NCBI RefSeq assembly: GCF_000004195.4
Contig: NC_030682.2
Span: 153,960,350 to 154,024,349, forward strand
Origin: Xenopus tropicalis
Lineage: Eukaryota; Chordata; Amphibia; Anura; Pipidae
Direction: 5' to 3'
Length of the DNA: 64,000 bases
Of this stretch, positions 51,795-64,000 are shown in pieces (the first letter of the stretch is position 1; the number at the start of each line of letters is the position of its first letter). A model generated the notes under the pieces. That model was not told the origin of the DNA, made no database searches, and saw nothing but the letters and a program-made list of their open reading frames with translations. Both the position numbers and the translations under genes were made by a program.

Positions 51795-53165
51795 CAGTAA
51801 GGGGTGCAGATATAAAGGGGTGCAGCTCAGTAAGGGGTGCAGATATAAAGGGGTGCAGCTCAGTAAGGGGTGCAGATATAAAGGGGTGCAGCTCAGTAAG
51901 GGGTGCAGATATAAAGGGGTGCAGCTCAGTAAGGGGTGCAGATATAAAGGGGTGCAGCTCAGTAAGGGGTACAGCTCAGTAAGGGGTGCAGCTCAGTAAG
52001 GGACACAGCTCAGTAAGGGGTGCAGATATAAAGGGGTGCAGCTCAGTAAGGGGTGCAGTAAAGGGGTGCAGCTCAGTAAGGGGTCAGCTCAGTAAGGGGT
52101 GCAGCTCAGTAAGGGACACAGCTCAGTAAGGGGTGCAGATATAAAGGGGTGCAGCTCAGTAAGGGGTGCAGATATAAAGGGGTGCAGCTCAGTAAGGGGT
52201 GCAGATATAAAGGGTCAGCTCAGTAAGGGGTGCAAGATATAAAGCGCTCAGTAAGGGGTACAGCTCAGTAAGGGGTGCAGCTCAGTAGGGACAACAGCTC
52301 AGTAAGGGGTGCAGATATAAAGGGGTGCAGCTCAGTAAGGGGTGCAGATATAAAGGGTGCAGCTCAGTAAGGGGTGCAGATATAAAGGGGTGCAGCTCAG
52401 TAAGGGGTGCAGATATAAAGGGGTGCAGCTCAGTAAGGGGTGCAGCTCAGTAAGGGGTACAGCTCAGTAAGGGGTGCAGATATAAAGGGGTGCAGCTCAG
52501 TAAGGGGTACAGCTAGTAGGGTGCAGCTCAGTAAGGGGTGCAGATATAAAGGGGTGCAGCTCATAAAGGGGTGCAGATATAAAGGGGTGCAGCTCAGTAA
52601 GGGGTGCAGATATAAAGGGGTGCAGCTCAGTAAGGGGTACAGCTCAGTAAGGGGTGCAGCTCAGTAAGGGGTGCAGATATAAAGGGGTGCAGCTCAGTAA
52701 GGGGTGCAGATATAAAGGGGTGCAGCTCAGTAAGGGGTACAGCTCAGTAAGGGGTGCAGCTCAGTAAGGGGTGCAGATATAAAGGGTGCAGCTCAGTAAG
52801 GGGTGCAGCTCAGTAAGGGGTACAGCTCAGTAAAGGGTGCAGCTCAGTAAGGGGTACAGCTCAGTAAGGGGTGCAGCTCAGTAAGGGGTACAGCTCAGTA
52901 AGGGGTGCAGCTCAGTAAGGGGTACAGCTCAGTAAGGGGTGCAGCTCAGTAAGGGGTGCAGCTCAGTAGGGTACAGCTCAGTAAGGGGTGCAGCTCAGTA
53001 AGGGGTACAGCTCAGTAAGGGGTGCAGCTCAGTAAGGGGTACAGCTCAGTAAGGGGAGCAGCTCAGTAAGGGGTGCAGATATAAAGGGGTGCAGATATAA
53101 AGGGGTACAGCTCAGTAAGGGGTGCAGATATAAATGGGTACAGCTCAGTAAGGGGAGCAGCTCCG
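51795..53165. repeat. Minisatellite, 16/17-bp units
   Basis: Two units, ggggtgcagctcagtaa (17 bp) and ggggtgcagatataaa (16 bp), alternate or run in blocks, with tacagc and acacagc variants; about 80 units. It stops about 150 bp before the CCAAT boxes of slc39a4. Confidence 0.96.
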
Positions 53166-53314
53166 TTCCAGTAGATGGTTAATCCCCTCGGGCTTCGGCC
53201 AGACCGGCTCTGCCTCTCGGCACCCAGCGGGTGACAGTTGTGTAATGATTAGGCAGGGTGCTCAGCAGGGGAATGGCTGCTACAGGTGAGATAGGAGCGG
53301 GGGGGGGGGTGCCT

Positions 53315-53452
53315 AAGCTCCAATGGCAGCCAATCACAGGGCATGTGGGGAACATGGAGAATAAGTGCAGCCGCTGTCCCATGTCACTTTATAAGCAGAG
53401 GAAGAACCCAGTGGGACCCTCCTGCAGCAGCCCCCCAGCCCCCCAGTGCTCC
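53315..53452 (+). promoter_or_regulatory. slc39a4 core promoter and 5' UTR
   Basis: Two CCAAT boxes (53320-53324 and 53330-53334) lie about 55-70 bp before a TATA box, TTTATAAG at 53388-53395; a start near 53420 would give a short 5' leader. A TATA plus CCAAT layout suits a regulated tissue-specific gene. I did not find a clear metal-response element. Confidence 0.7.
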
Positions 53453-53641
53453 ATGGATTCATCTCCCCTCCTGCTCCTCCTGCTCCTGTGCCCCGTGCCC
53501 CCCCTACAGGCCGGGGTATTTCAGCGGGTGCTGAGCCTCTTCTCCCCACCGGGACACTCTGCTCTGGATGGGACTGGGCTGAGCGCCCTTATAAAGTGCC
53601 TGGAGGAACGTGTGCAGTGCGAGAGTGGGCCGTGCGAAAAG
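53453..53641 (+). CDS. slc39a4: slc39a4 (ZIP4) exon 1, partial gene
   Basis: Encodes the first 63 residues of the ZIP4 zinc importer, a plasma-membrane transporter that takes up dietary zinc in gut epithelium. Residues 1-20 form a signal peptide (MDSSPLLLLLLLCPVPPLQA). The rest begins the extracellular domain: ALDGTGLSALIKCLEERVQC followed by ESGPCEK, which aligns with human [28 protein letters not shown]. The exon ends in phase 0 at a strong donor (AAG, GTGAGT), as I recall for human exon 1. The open frame extends upstream of the ATG, but signal peptide, TATA position and homology favour 53453. The gene continues off the right edge. Confidence 0.88.
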
Positions 53642-53756
53642 GTGAGTCCCCCGTGCAACCGGGCCGAGTGCAAAACTGCCAGCCGAGTGCAAAACTGCCA
53701 GCTGAGCCTGCACGACTGGAGCAAAGTGCAAAGCCATAAACCCCGGGGCCAGACAC

Positions 53757-55168
53757 AGTGACAGTTACACATAACTATAAACCCAGTGAGAATGAGGGAT
53801 GAATGGGTATTGGGGAGTTGTATCAGGAGTCAGAACCAGCAGTGCAGGGAAGGGAAAGGGACAGACACAGTGACAGTTAAACATAACTATAAACCCAGTG
53901 AGAATGAGGAATGAATGGATATTGGGGAGTTGTATCAGGAGTCAGAACCAGCAGTGCAGGGAAGGGAAAGGGACAGACACAGTGACAGTTACACATAACT
54001 ATAAACCCAGTGAGAATGAGGAATGAATGGGTATTGGGGAGTTGTATCAGGAGTCAGAACCAGCAGTGCAGGGAAGTGGAAAGGGACAGACACAGTGACA
54101 GTTACACATACTATAAACCCCAGTGAGAATGAGGAATGAATGGATATTGGGGAGTTGTATCAGGATTCAGAACCAGCAGTGCAGGGAAGGGAAAGGGACA
54201 GACACAGTGACAGTTACACATAACTTATAAACCCAGTGAGAATGAGGAATGAATGGATATTGGGGAGTTGTTATCAGGAGTCAGAACCAGCAGTGCAGGG
54301 AAGGGAAAGGGACAGACACAGTGACAGTTACACATAACTATAACCAGTGAGAATGAGGAATGAATGGATATTGGGGAGTTGTATCAGGAGTCAGAACCAG
54401 CAGTGCAGGGAAGGGAAAGGGACAGACACATGACAGTTACACATAACTATAAACCCAGTGAGAATGAGGGATGAATGGGTATTGGGGAGTTGTATCAGGA
54501 GTCAGAACCAGCAGTGCAGGGAAGGGAAAGGGACAGTGACAGTTACACATAACTATAAACCCAGTGAGATGGAGGGATGAATGGGTATTGGGGAGTTGTA
54601 TCAGGAGTCAGAACAGCAGTGCAGGGAAGGGAAAGGGACAGACACAGTGACAGTTACACATAACTATAACCCAGTGAGATGAGGGATGAATGGGTATTGG
54701 GGAGTTGTATCAGGAGTCAGAACCAGCAGTGCAGGGAAAGGGACAGACACAGTGACAGTTACACATAACTATAAACCCAGTGAGAATGAGGGATGAACGG
54801 GTTATTGGGAGTTGTATCAAGAGTCAGAACCAGCAGTGCAGGGAAGGGAAAGGGACAGACACAGTGACAGTTACACATAACTATAAACCCAGTGAGAATG
54901 AGGAATGAATGGGTATTGGGGAGTTGTATCAGGAGTCAGAACCAGCAGTGCAGAGAAGGGAAAGGGACAGACACAGTGACAGTTACACATAACTATAACC
55001 CAGTGAGAATGAGGAATGAATGGGTATTGGGGAGTTGTATCAAGAGTCAGAACCAGCAGTGCAGAGAAGGGGAAAGGGACAGACACAGTGACAGTTACAC
55101 ATAACTATAAACCCAGTGAGAATGAGGGATGAATGGATATTGGGGAGTTGTATCAGGAGTCAGAACCA
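53757..55168. repeat. Minisatellite, 112-bp unit (slc39a4 intron 1)
   Basis: About 12.6 copies of the same unit as the array at 2830-3548 in cpsf1 intron 5, on the same strand, many with single-base deletions. Confidence 0.96.
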
Positions 55169-55177
55169 GCACTAATA

Positions 55178-58100
55178 CTGCTGTTCCCCCCCCAGTAATA
55201 CTGTATATATGATTCCCCCCCAGTAATACTGTATATATGATTCCCCCCAGTAATACTGTATATATGATTCCCCCCAGTAATACTGTATATATGATTCCCC
55301 CCCCAGTAATACTGTATATTATGATTCCCCCCCGCAGTAATACTGTATATATGATTCCCCCCAGTAATACTGTATATATGTTCCCCCCAGTAATACTGTA
55401 TATATGATCCCCCCCAGTAATACTGTATATATGATCCTCCTCCAGTAATACTGTATATATGATCCTCCCCCAGTAATACTGTATATATGATCCCTCCCCA
55501 GTAATACTGTATATATGATCCTCCTCCAGTAATACTGTATATATGATTTTCCCCCCCCCAGTAATACTGTATATATGATTACCCCCCAGTAATACTGTAT
55601 ATATGATTCCCCCCAGCTAATACTGTATATATGATTCCCCCCCAGTAATACTGTATATATGATTCCCCCCAGTAATACTGTATATATGTTCCCCCCAGTA
55701 ATACTGTATATATGATTCCCCCCCAGTAATACTGTATATATGATCCCCCCCCCCCCAGTAATACTGTATACATGATCCTCCCCAGTAATACTGTATATAT
55801 GATCCCCCCCAGTAATACTGTATATATGATCCTCCCCCAGTAATACTGTATATATGATTCCCCCCCACCAGTAATACTGTATATATGATCCCCCCCCCAC
55901 CAGTAATACTGTATATATGATTCCCCCCACCAGTAATACTGTAATATGATTCCCCCCCCACCAGTAATACTGTATATATGATTCCCCCCCACCAGTAATA
56001 CTGTATATATGATCCCCCCAGTAATACTGTATATATGATCCCCCCCAGTAATACTGTATATATGATTCCCCCCCAGTAATACTGTATGTATGATTCCCCC
56101 CCCCAAGTAATACTGTATATATGATTCCCCCAGTAATACTGTATATATGATTCCCCCCACCAGTAATACTGTATATATGATCCCCCCCAGTAATACTGTA
56201 TATATGATCCCCAGTAATACTGTATATATGATCCCCCCCCAGTAATACTGTATATATGATTCCCCCCCCCCAGTAATACTGTATATATGATTCCCCCAGT
56301 AATACTGTATATATGATTCCCCCCCAGTAATACTGTATATATGATTCCCCCCCCCAGTAAACTGTATGTATGATTCTCTCCCCCCAGTAATACTGTATAT
56401 ATGATTCCCCCCAGTTATACTGTATATATGATTCCCCCAGTATACGTAATAATGATTCCCCCCAGTAATACTGTATATATGATTCCCCCCAGTAATACTG
56501 TATATATGATTCCCCCCCCCAGTAATACTGTATATATGATTCCCCCCCCAGTAATACTGTATGTATGATTCCCCCCAGTAATACTGTATATATGATTCCC
56601 CCAGTAATACTGTATATATGATTCCCCCCCAGTAATACTGTATATATGATTCCCCCCAGTAATACTGTATATATGATTCCCCCCCAGTAATACTGTATAT
56701 ATGATTCCCCCCAGTAATACTGTATATATGATCCCCCCAGTAATACTGTATATATGATTCCCCCCCCAGTAATACTGTATATATGATCCCCCCAGTAATA
56801 CTGTATATATGATTCCCCCCCCCAGTAATACTGTATATTGATTCCCTCCCCAGAAATACTGTATATATGATTCCCCCCCAGTAATACTGTATATATGATT
56901 CCCCCCCAGTAATACTGTATATATGATTCCCCCCACCAGTAATACTGTATATATGATTCCCCCACAGTAATACCTGTATTATGATCCCCCCCCATAATAT
57001 TGTATAATATGATCCCCCCCATAATCACTGTCATATAGATTTCCCTCCCAGTAATACTGTATATATGTTCCCCCCAGTAAATACTGTATATATCGATTCC
57101 CCCCCCAAGTAATACTGTATATAGATTCCCCCCTCAGAATACTGTATATATGGATTCCCCAGTAATATGTATATATGATTCCCCCCCAGTAATACTTTTA
57201 TATATGATCCCCCCCCTCCAGTTACATACTGTATATATATTCCCCCCCAGTAAATCTGTAATATATGAATTCCACCCCCAGAATACGTTTATATATGATT
57301 CCCCCCCAGTAATACTGTATATAATGATCCCCCCCCCAGTATACTGTATATATGAATTCCCCCCAAGTAATAATGTATATATGATTCCCCCACCCCAGTA
57401 ATTACTGTATGTATGATTCCCCCTCCCAGTAATACTGTATATATGATTCCCCCCCCCAGTAATATGTATATATGATTTCCCCCCAGTAATACTGTATATA
57501 TGATTCCCCCCCCCTCCCAGTAATACTGTAAATATGATTCCCCCCCAGTAACACTTATATATGAATTCCCCCCCCAGTAATCTGTATCTATGATTCCCCG
57601 CCCATAATATCTGTATATATGTATTCCCCCAGTAATACTGTATATATGATCCGCCCCCAGTAATATGTATATATGATTCACCGCCCCCAGTAATACTGTA
57701 TGTATGATTCCCCCCAGTAATATGTATATCATGATCTCCCCCCGCAGTAATAACTGTATATATGTTCCCCCCCCAGTAATACTGATATATGATTCCCCCC
57801 AGTACTACTGTATACTACAGTAATACTGGTATATACTGATTCCCCTCCCAGTTAATACTTGTTATATATGATTCCCCCCCCAGTAATACTGTGTAATAAT
57901 TGATTCCCCCCCCCATAATAACTGTATATAGTACCAACCCCAGTATACTGTATATATGATTCCTCCCTCCCAAGTATACTGTATATATGATTCCCCCCGA
58001 GTAATACTGTATATATGAATACCCCCCAGTAATACTGTAATATATGATTCCCCCCCAAGTAATACTGTAATATGATTCCCCCGCCAGTTAATACTGTATA

Positions 58101-61100
58101 CTATGATTCCCGCCCCAGTAATACTGTATATATGATATCCCCCAGTAATACTGTATATATGAATCCCCACCCCAGTAATACTGTAACACATTATATGATC
58201 CGCCCCCAGTAATACTGTATATTGATTCCCAGCCCAAGTATACTGTTTATATATGATTCCCCCCCAGTAATACTGTATATATTGATTCCCCCGCAGGTAA
58301 TATGTATATATGATCCCCCCCCCGTATACTGTATATATGATTCCCCGCGTAATACTGTATATATGAATGATCCCCCGTATACGTATATATGATTCCACCC
58401 CAGTATCTGTATATATGGTCCCCCCGCGCAGTAATACTGTATAATATGATTCCCCCCCCAGTAATATGTATATATGATCCCCTACCAGTAATACTGTATA
58501 TATGATTCCCCCCAGTAAAATAACTGTAATATATGATTCCCAGTAATACTGTAATATATAATCCCCCCCCAGTAATACTGTATATAATGATTTCCCGCCA
58601 CTGTAATACTGTATATTATGATCCCCCCAGTAATACTGTATATATGATCCCCCCCAGTAATACTGGTATATATGATCCCCCCCGTAATACTGTATATATG
58701 ATTCCCCTCCAGTCATACTGTATATATGATCCCCTAGTAATACTGTATATATTATCCCCCCCAGTAATACTGTATATTTGATCCCCCCCCGTAATACTGT
58801 ATATTGAATTTCCCCCCCCCATAATATGTATATATGATCCCCCCCCAGTAATACTGTTATATATGATTCCCACCCCGTAATACTGTATATATGAATTCCC
58901 CCAGTAATACTGTATATATGATTCCCCCCAGTAATACTGATATATGATTCCCCAACAGTAATACTGTCTATATGATTCCCCCCAGTAATACTGTATATAT
59001 GACTCCGCCCCAGTAAATACTGTAATATATGTTCCCCCCCAGTAAGTACTGTATATAATGATTCCCCTCCCACAGTAATACTGGTATATATGATCCCACC
59101 CAGTAATACTGTATATATGATTCCCCCAGTATACTGTATTATATGATTCCCCCCGTAATATCTGTTGTATGATTCCACAGTAATACTGTATATATGATTC
59201 CCCCGCTAGTAATACTGTAATGTATGATTCCCCCAGTATACTGTTATATGATTCCCCCCGAGTAATACTGTATATTGATTCCCCCAGTAATACTGTATAT
59301 ATGATTTACCTCCCCCAGTAATACTGTATATATTGATCCCCCAGTAATACTGTATATATGATTCCCCCCAGTAATATGTATATATGATTCCCCCCAGTTA
59401 ATTACTGTATGTATGATTCCCCAGTAATACTGTATATATGATTCACCCCAGTAATACTGTATATATGATTCCCCCCCCCAGTAAACTGTATGTGATTCCC
59501 CCCGTAATACTGTATATATGATTCCCCCAGTAATACTGTATATATTGATTCCCCCCGCCAGAATGTAATATGATTCCGCCCAGTATACTGTATATATGAT
59601 TCCCCCAGTAATACTGGTATATATGAATTCCTCCCCCAGTATACTGTATATATGATTCCCGACCCAGTAATACTGTAATTATATGATTCCCTCCAGTAAT
59701 ACTGTAATATATGTCCCCCAGTAATATGTTATATGATTTCCCCCTCCACAGTAATACTGTATACTATGATTACCCCCAGTAATACGTATATATGATTCCC
59801 CTCACCAGTAATACTGTACTATATGACCCCCTCCATAATATGTATCTTGATTCCCCCGTAATACTGGTATATATGATTCCCCCCCAGTAATACTGTAAAT
59901 ATGTTCCCCCCCAGTATACTGTATGTATGATCCCCCCAGTAATACTGTATATATGTTCCCCCCGTAAATACTGTATATATGATTCCCCCAGTAATACTGT
60001 TATATGATTCCCCCCCAGTATACTGTATATATGAATTCCCCCCCCCCAGTATACTTGTATAGCTATGATTCCCCCATAATACTGTATATATGATTCCCCC
60101 GCCCCAGTATACTGTATAAATGAATCTCCCTCCCCAGTAACTGTATATAGATTCCTCCCCAGTAAATCTGTATTATATGATTCCCCCCCAGTAATCCTGT
60201 AAGTATACATATACTGTATAATATGATTCCCCCCAGTAATACTGTATATATGAATCCCCCCTCCAGTAAGTACTGGTATTATGATTCCCCCCCAGGTAAT
60301 ACTGTATATTTGAATTCCCCCCAGTAATCTGTATATATGATTCCCCCCCAGTAATATGTTATATGATTCCCCCAGTATACTGTATATACCAGTATACTGT
60401 ATATATGATTCCCGCCCCAGTAATACTGTATATATGATTCTCCCCCCCCCAGTAATACTGTATGTATATGATTCCCCCCAGTAATACTGTATATACGTAT
60501 ACTGTATATATGATTCCCCAGTAATACTGTATATATGAATTCCCCACCAGTAATACTTGTTATATGATTCAACCCCATAATACTGTTTATATGATTCCCC
60601 CCCAGTAATCTGGTATATATATTCCGCCCAGTAATACTGTATATATGATTCCCCAGTAATACTGTATATTATGATCCCCCCCATAATACTAGTATATATG
60701 ATTCCCCCCCAGTTAATACTGTATATATGATTCCCCCCCAATAAATAGTTAATATAACCTGTTTATATATATTTCCCCCCAGTAATACTGTTATATATGA
60801 ATTCCCCCCAATAATACTGTATATTGATTCCCCCCCGTATACTGTATTATGTTCCCCCCCCAGTAATACTGTATATATGATTCCCCCCAGTAATACTGTA
60901 TATATGATTCCCCCCCCGTATACTGTATATATGAATTCCCCCCCATAATACTGTTATGTAGATTTCCCTCTCAGTAATACTGTATATATTGATTCCCCCC
61001 CCCAGTAAATACTGTATATTTGGATTCCACCCCCGAAATTACCCGTATATATGATTCCCCCCCAGTAATACTGTATATGATGATTCCCCCAGTAATACTG

Positions 61101-64000
61101 TATATATGATCCCCCCCGTAATACTGTAGATATGATTCCCCCCCCGTTAATCTGTATATTAATGATCCCCCCGTATACTGTATATATGTATCCCCCCAGT
61201 AATACTGTATACTATGTTCCCCGCAGTATACTGTATATATGATCCCCCCCCAGTAATACTGTATTATGATTCCCCCCCAAGTAATCTGTATATATGATCC
61301 CCCCAGTAATACTGTATATATGATTCCCCCACCAGTAATACTGTATATATGATAATCCCCCCCAGTAATACTGTATATTTATGCATTTCCCCTCCAGTAA
61401 TACTGTATATATGATCCCCCCCCAGTAATACTGTATATATGATCCCCCCCCAGTAATACTGTATATATGATTCCCCCGCCCAGTATACTGTATATATGAA
61501 TTCCCCCCGTAATACTGTATATAATGATCCCCCCCCAGTAATACTGTATATATGATTCCCCCCATAATACTGTATTATGATTCCACCCCCCAGTAAAACT
61601 GGATCATATGGATTCCCCATCCCAGTAATCTGTATGTATGGATTCCCCCCAGTAATACTGGTTATATGATTCCCCCCCTCAGTAATACTGTAATGTATGA
61701 TTCCCCCCAGTAATATGTATATATGAATTCCCCCCAGTATACTGTAATATATGATTCCCCCCAGTAATACTGTATATATGATTCCCCCCCCAGTTATGTA
61801 GTATATATTCCCCCCAGTAATACTGTATATTATTCCCCCCAGTTATAACTGTATATATATTCCCACCCCCAGTAATACTGTTATATGTCCCCCCAGTAAT
61901 ACTGTACTGTATATATGATTCCCCCCCAGTAATACTGTATATTGATTTCCCCCCCCAGTAATACTGGTTATATATGATTCCCCCCAGTAATACTGTTATA
62001 TGATTCCCCCCCCAGTAAATACTGTATATATGATTCGCCCCAGTATACTGTTATGTATGATTCCCCCCCCAGTAATACTGTATATAATGATTCCTCCAAG
62101 TAATATGTATACTATGTTCCCCCCAGTAATACTACTGTATATATGATTCCCCCCAGTTAAATACTGTATATATGATTCCCCCCCAGTAATACTGTATATA
62201 TGATTCCCCCCCTCCAGAATACTGTATGTATGTTCCCCCAGTAATATGTATATATGATTCCCCGTAATACTGGTATATTTATGATTCCCCCAGTAGATAC
62301 TGTATATATGATTCCCCCCCCCAGTAATACTGTATATATGATTCCCCCCAGTAATACTGGTATATATGATTCCCCCCAGAATACTGTATATATGATTCCC
62401 CGTAATACTGTGTATATGATTCCCCCCCAGTAATACTGTATGTATGATCCCCCCCCCAGTAATACTGTATATATGATTCCCCCCCCATAATACTGTATAT
62501 ATGAATTCCCCCCAGTAATACTGTATATATGAAATCCCACCCGTAATCTGTATTAGATTCCCCCCCAGTAATACTGCTATATATGATTCCCCCACCAGTA
62601 ATCTGTATATATGATTCCCCCCAGTAATATGTTATATATATGATCCCTCCCCAGTAATACTGTATAATATTGATTCCCCCCAGTAATACTGTATATATGA
62701 TCACCCAGTAATACTGTTATATATGATTCCCCCCCCAGTAATTACTGTATATATGATCCCCCCCAGTAATACTGTTATATGATCCCCCCAGTAATCTGTT
62801 ATCTGATTCCCCCTAGTATACTGTATATATGATTCCCCATAATAATGTATTATGATTCCCAGGTAATACTGTATGTATGATATACCCCAGTAAATACTGT
62901 AATGTATAATTCCCCCCCAGTAATACTGTAATATATGATTCCCCCCCCAGTAAATACTGTATATATGATTCCCGCCCCAGTAAACTGTATATATGATTCC
63001 CCCCCAGTAATACCTGTTATATATGATTCCCCCCAATAATACTTGTTATATGATCCCCCCAGTAAATACTGTATATATGATTCCCCCCAAGTAATAACTG
63101 TTATATATGATCCCCCCAGTATACTGTTATATGACCCCCTCCCAGTTAATACTGTATATATGATTCCCCCAGTATACTGTATATATGATTTCCCCCCAGT
63201 ACTACTGTATGTTATGATTCCCCCTAATGACTGTATATATGATTCCCCCCCCAGTAATACTGTATATACTGACCCCCAGTAATCTGTATGTATGATTTCC
63301 CCCAGTAATACTGTATGTATGATTCCCCCCAGTAATACTGTATGTATGTTCCCCCCGTAATACTGTATGTAATGATTCCCCCCCAGTAATACTGGTATGT
63401 ATGATTCCCCCCAGTAATATGTATATATGATCCCCACCCAGTAATCTCGTATTATGATTCCCCCCAGTATACTGTATATATGTCCCCCACGTAATATTTA
63501 GATACGATTCCCCCCCGCAGTATCTGATGTATGATTCCCCCAGTAATACGTATTATATGATTTCCCCCCCCCAGTAATAACTGTATATATGATCCCCCCA
63601 TAATACTGTATATATGATTCCACCCCCATAATACTGTTGTATGATTCCCCCCAGTAATACTGTATATATGATTCCCCCCCCCCCCAGTAATACTGTATAT
63701 ATGATTCCCCACCAGGTAACACTGTATATATGTCCCCCAGTAATACTGGTATTTATGATTCCCGCCAGTAATACTGTATATATGATTCCCCCAGTTAACT
63801 GTTATATGAATTCCCCCAGTAACTATGTAATATATGATTCCCCCCAGTAATACTGTATATATGATTCCGCCCCCTTCCAGTAATACTGTATATATGATTC
63901 CCTCACCAAACCAGTAACACTTCGATCTACTGTAATAATGATCCCCCCGCCAGTATACTGTATGTATGATTTCCCCCCAGTATCTGGTATGTATGATTCC
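55178..64000. repeat. Very large minisatellite, about 27-bp unit (slc39a4 intron 1)
   Basis: More than 300 copies of cagtaatactgtatatatga plus ttcccccc, with C runs of 4-12. Clean until about 56900, then increasingly rich in one-base gains and losses. Continues past the right edge. Long frames on the minus strand are artefacts. Confidence 0.97.

Larger units (their letters stand above)
53642..64000 (+). other. slc39a4 intron 1 (open at right edge)
   Basis: No further slc39a4 exon was seen up to 64000, so intron 1 is at least 10.36 kb, composed almost wholly of two tandem arrays. In mammals the corresponding intron is short. Confidence 0.7.

Noticed and set aside
53258..53452. Upstream in-frame extension of slc39a4 exon 1 to an ATG at 53258
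   Set aside because: It would include the CCAAT and TATA boxes and bury the signal peptide; the ATG at 53453 fits the family.
55319..63850. Minus-strand Gly/Tyr/Ile-rich frames up to 571 codons
   Set aside because: 27-bp array; frames end where the noisy indels begin, as expected for non-coding repeats.

Overview
The window looks like vertebrate nuclear DNA, almost certainly from a clawed frog (Xenopus-like). Two lines of evidence support this: the exons encode cpsf1 and slc39a4, and several dispersed repeats recognised from memory as typical of Xenopus are present, together with an orphan 5S rRNA gene very close to Xenopus 5S. No database search was possible.

Genes. On the minus strand, the first 275 codons of cpsf1 (largest cleavage and polyadenylation specificity factor subunit) lie in seven coding exons between 5604 and 484. 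A likely non-coding first exon and promoter sit near 9215-9420, and the gene runs off the left edge. On the plus strand, exon 1 of slc39a4 (ZIP4 zinc importer) is at 53453-53641, preceded by a TATA box and two CCAAT boxes; its intron 1 runs off the right edge. The two 5' ends face each other across about 44 kb. A full-length 5S rRNA gene (27940-28059, minus) and a truncated copy (28204-28255) lie between them. No other credible host protein-coding gene was seen.

The rest is mostly tandem repeats. More than twenty distinct minisatellites, with units from 9 to about 150 bp, fill roughly two thirds of the window. Five of the seven introns lying wholly inside the window (introns 1, 3, 4, 5, 6), plus the partly visible intron 8, carry their own array. 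The cpsf1-slc39a4 interval holds arrays of 83, 24, 25, 37, 51, 30, 19, 15, 31, 21 and 16/17 bp. slc39a4 intron 1 starts with the same 112-bp unit as cpsf1 intron 5 and continues into a 27-bp array of more than 8.8 kb. Many arrays have units that are multiples of three and therefore give very long spurious reading frames.

Mobile elements. An 11.2-kb LTR element on the minus strand (12869-24065) has two long LTRs, a 6-bp target duplication, a tRNA-His-like primer site and a broken gag. It lacks recognisable pol and is itself interrupted at a TA by a degenerate Tc1-like transposon (20182-22023). Four copies of a hAT-type non-autonomous element (26233, 38709, 45983, 47716) each carry an internal array of about 21 bp, and three have 8-bp target duplications. 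A probable solo LTR (24662-25453), a retroelement protease remnant (about 49880-50450) and an L1-like endonuclease remnant (about 51240-51790) are also present.

The most interesting signals are structural: minisatellites born inside transposons, transposons inserted in minisatellites, flanking DNA captured inside an element's inner array, one unit shared by two distant arrays, and patchy LTR divergence. Parts of some arrays (40.6-43.2 kb and 57-64 kb in particular) are so rich in single-base indels that assembly error is likely.
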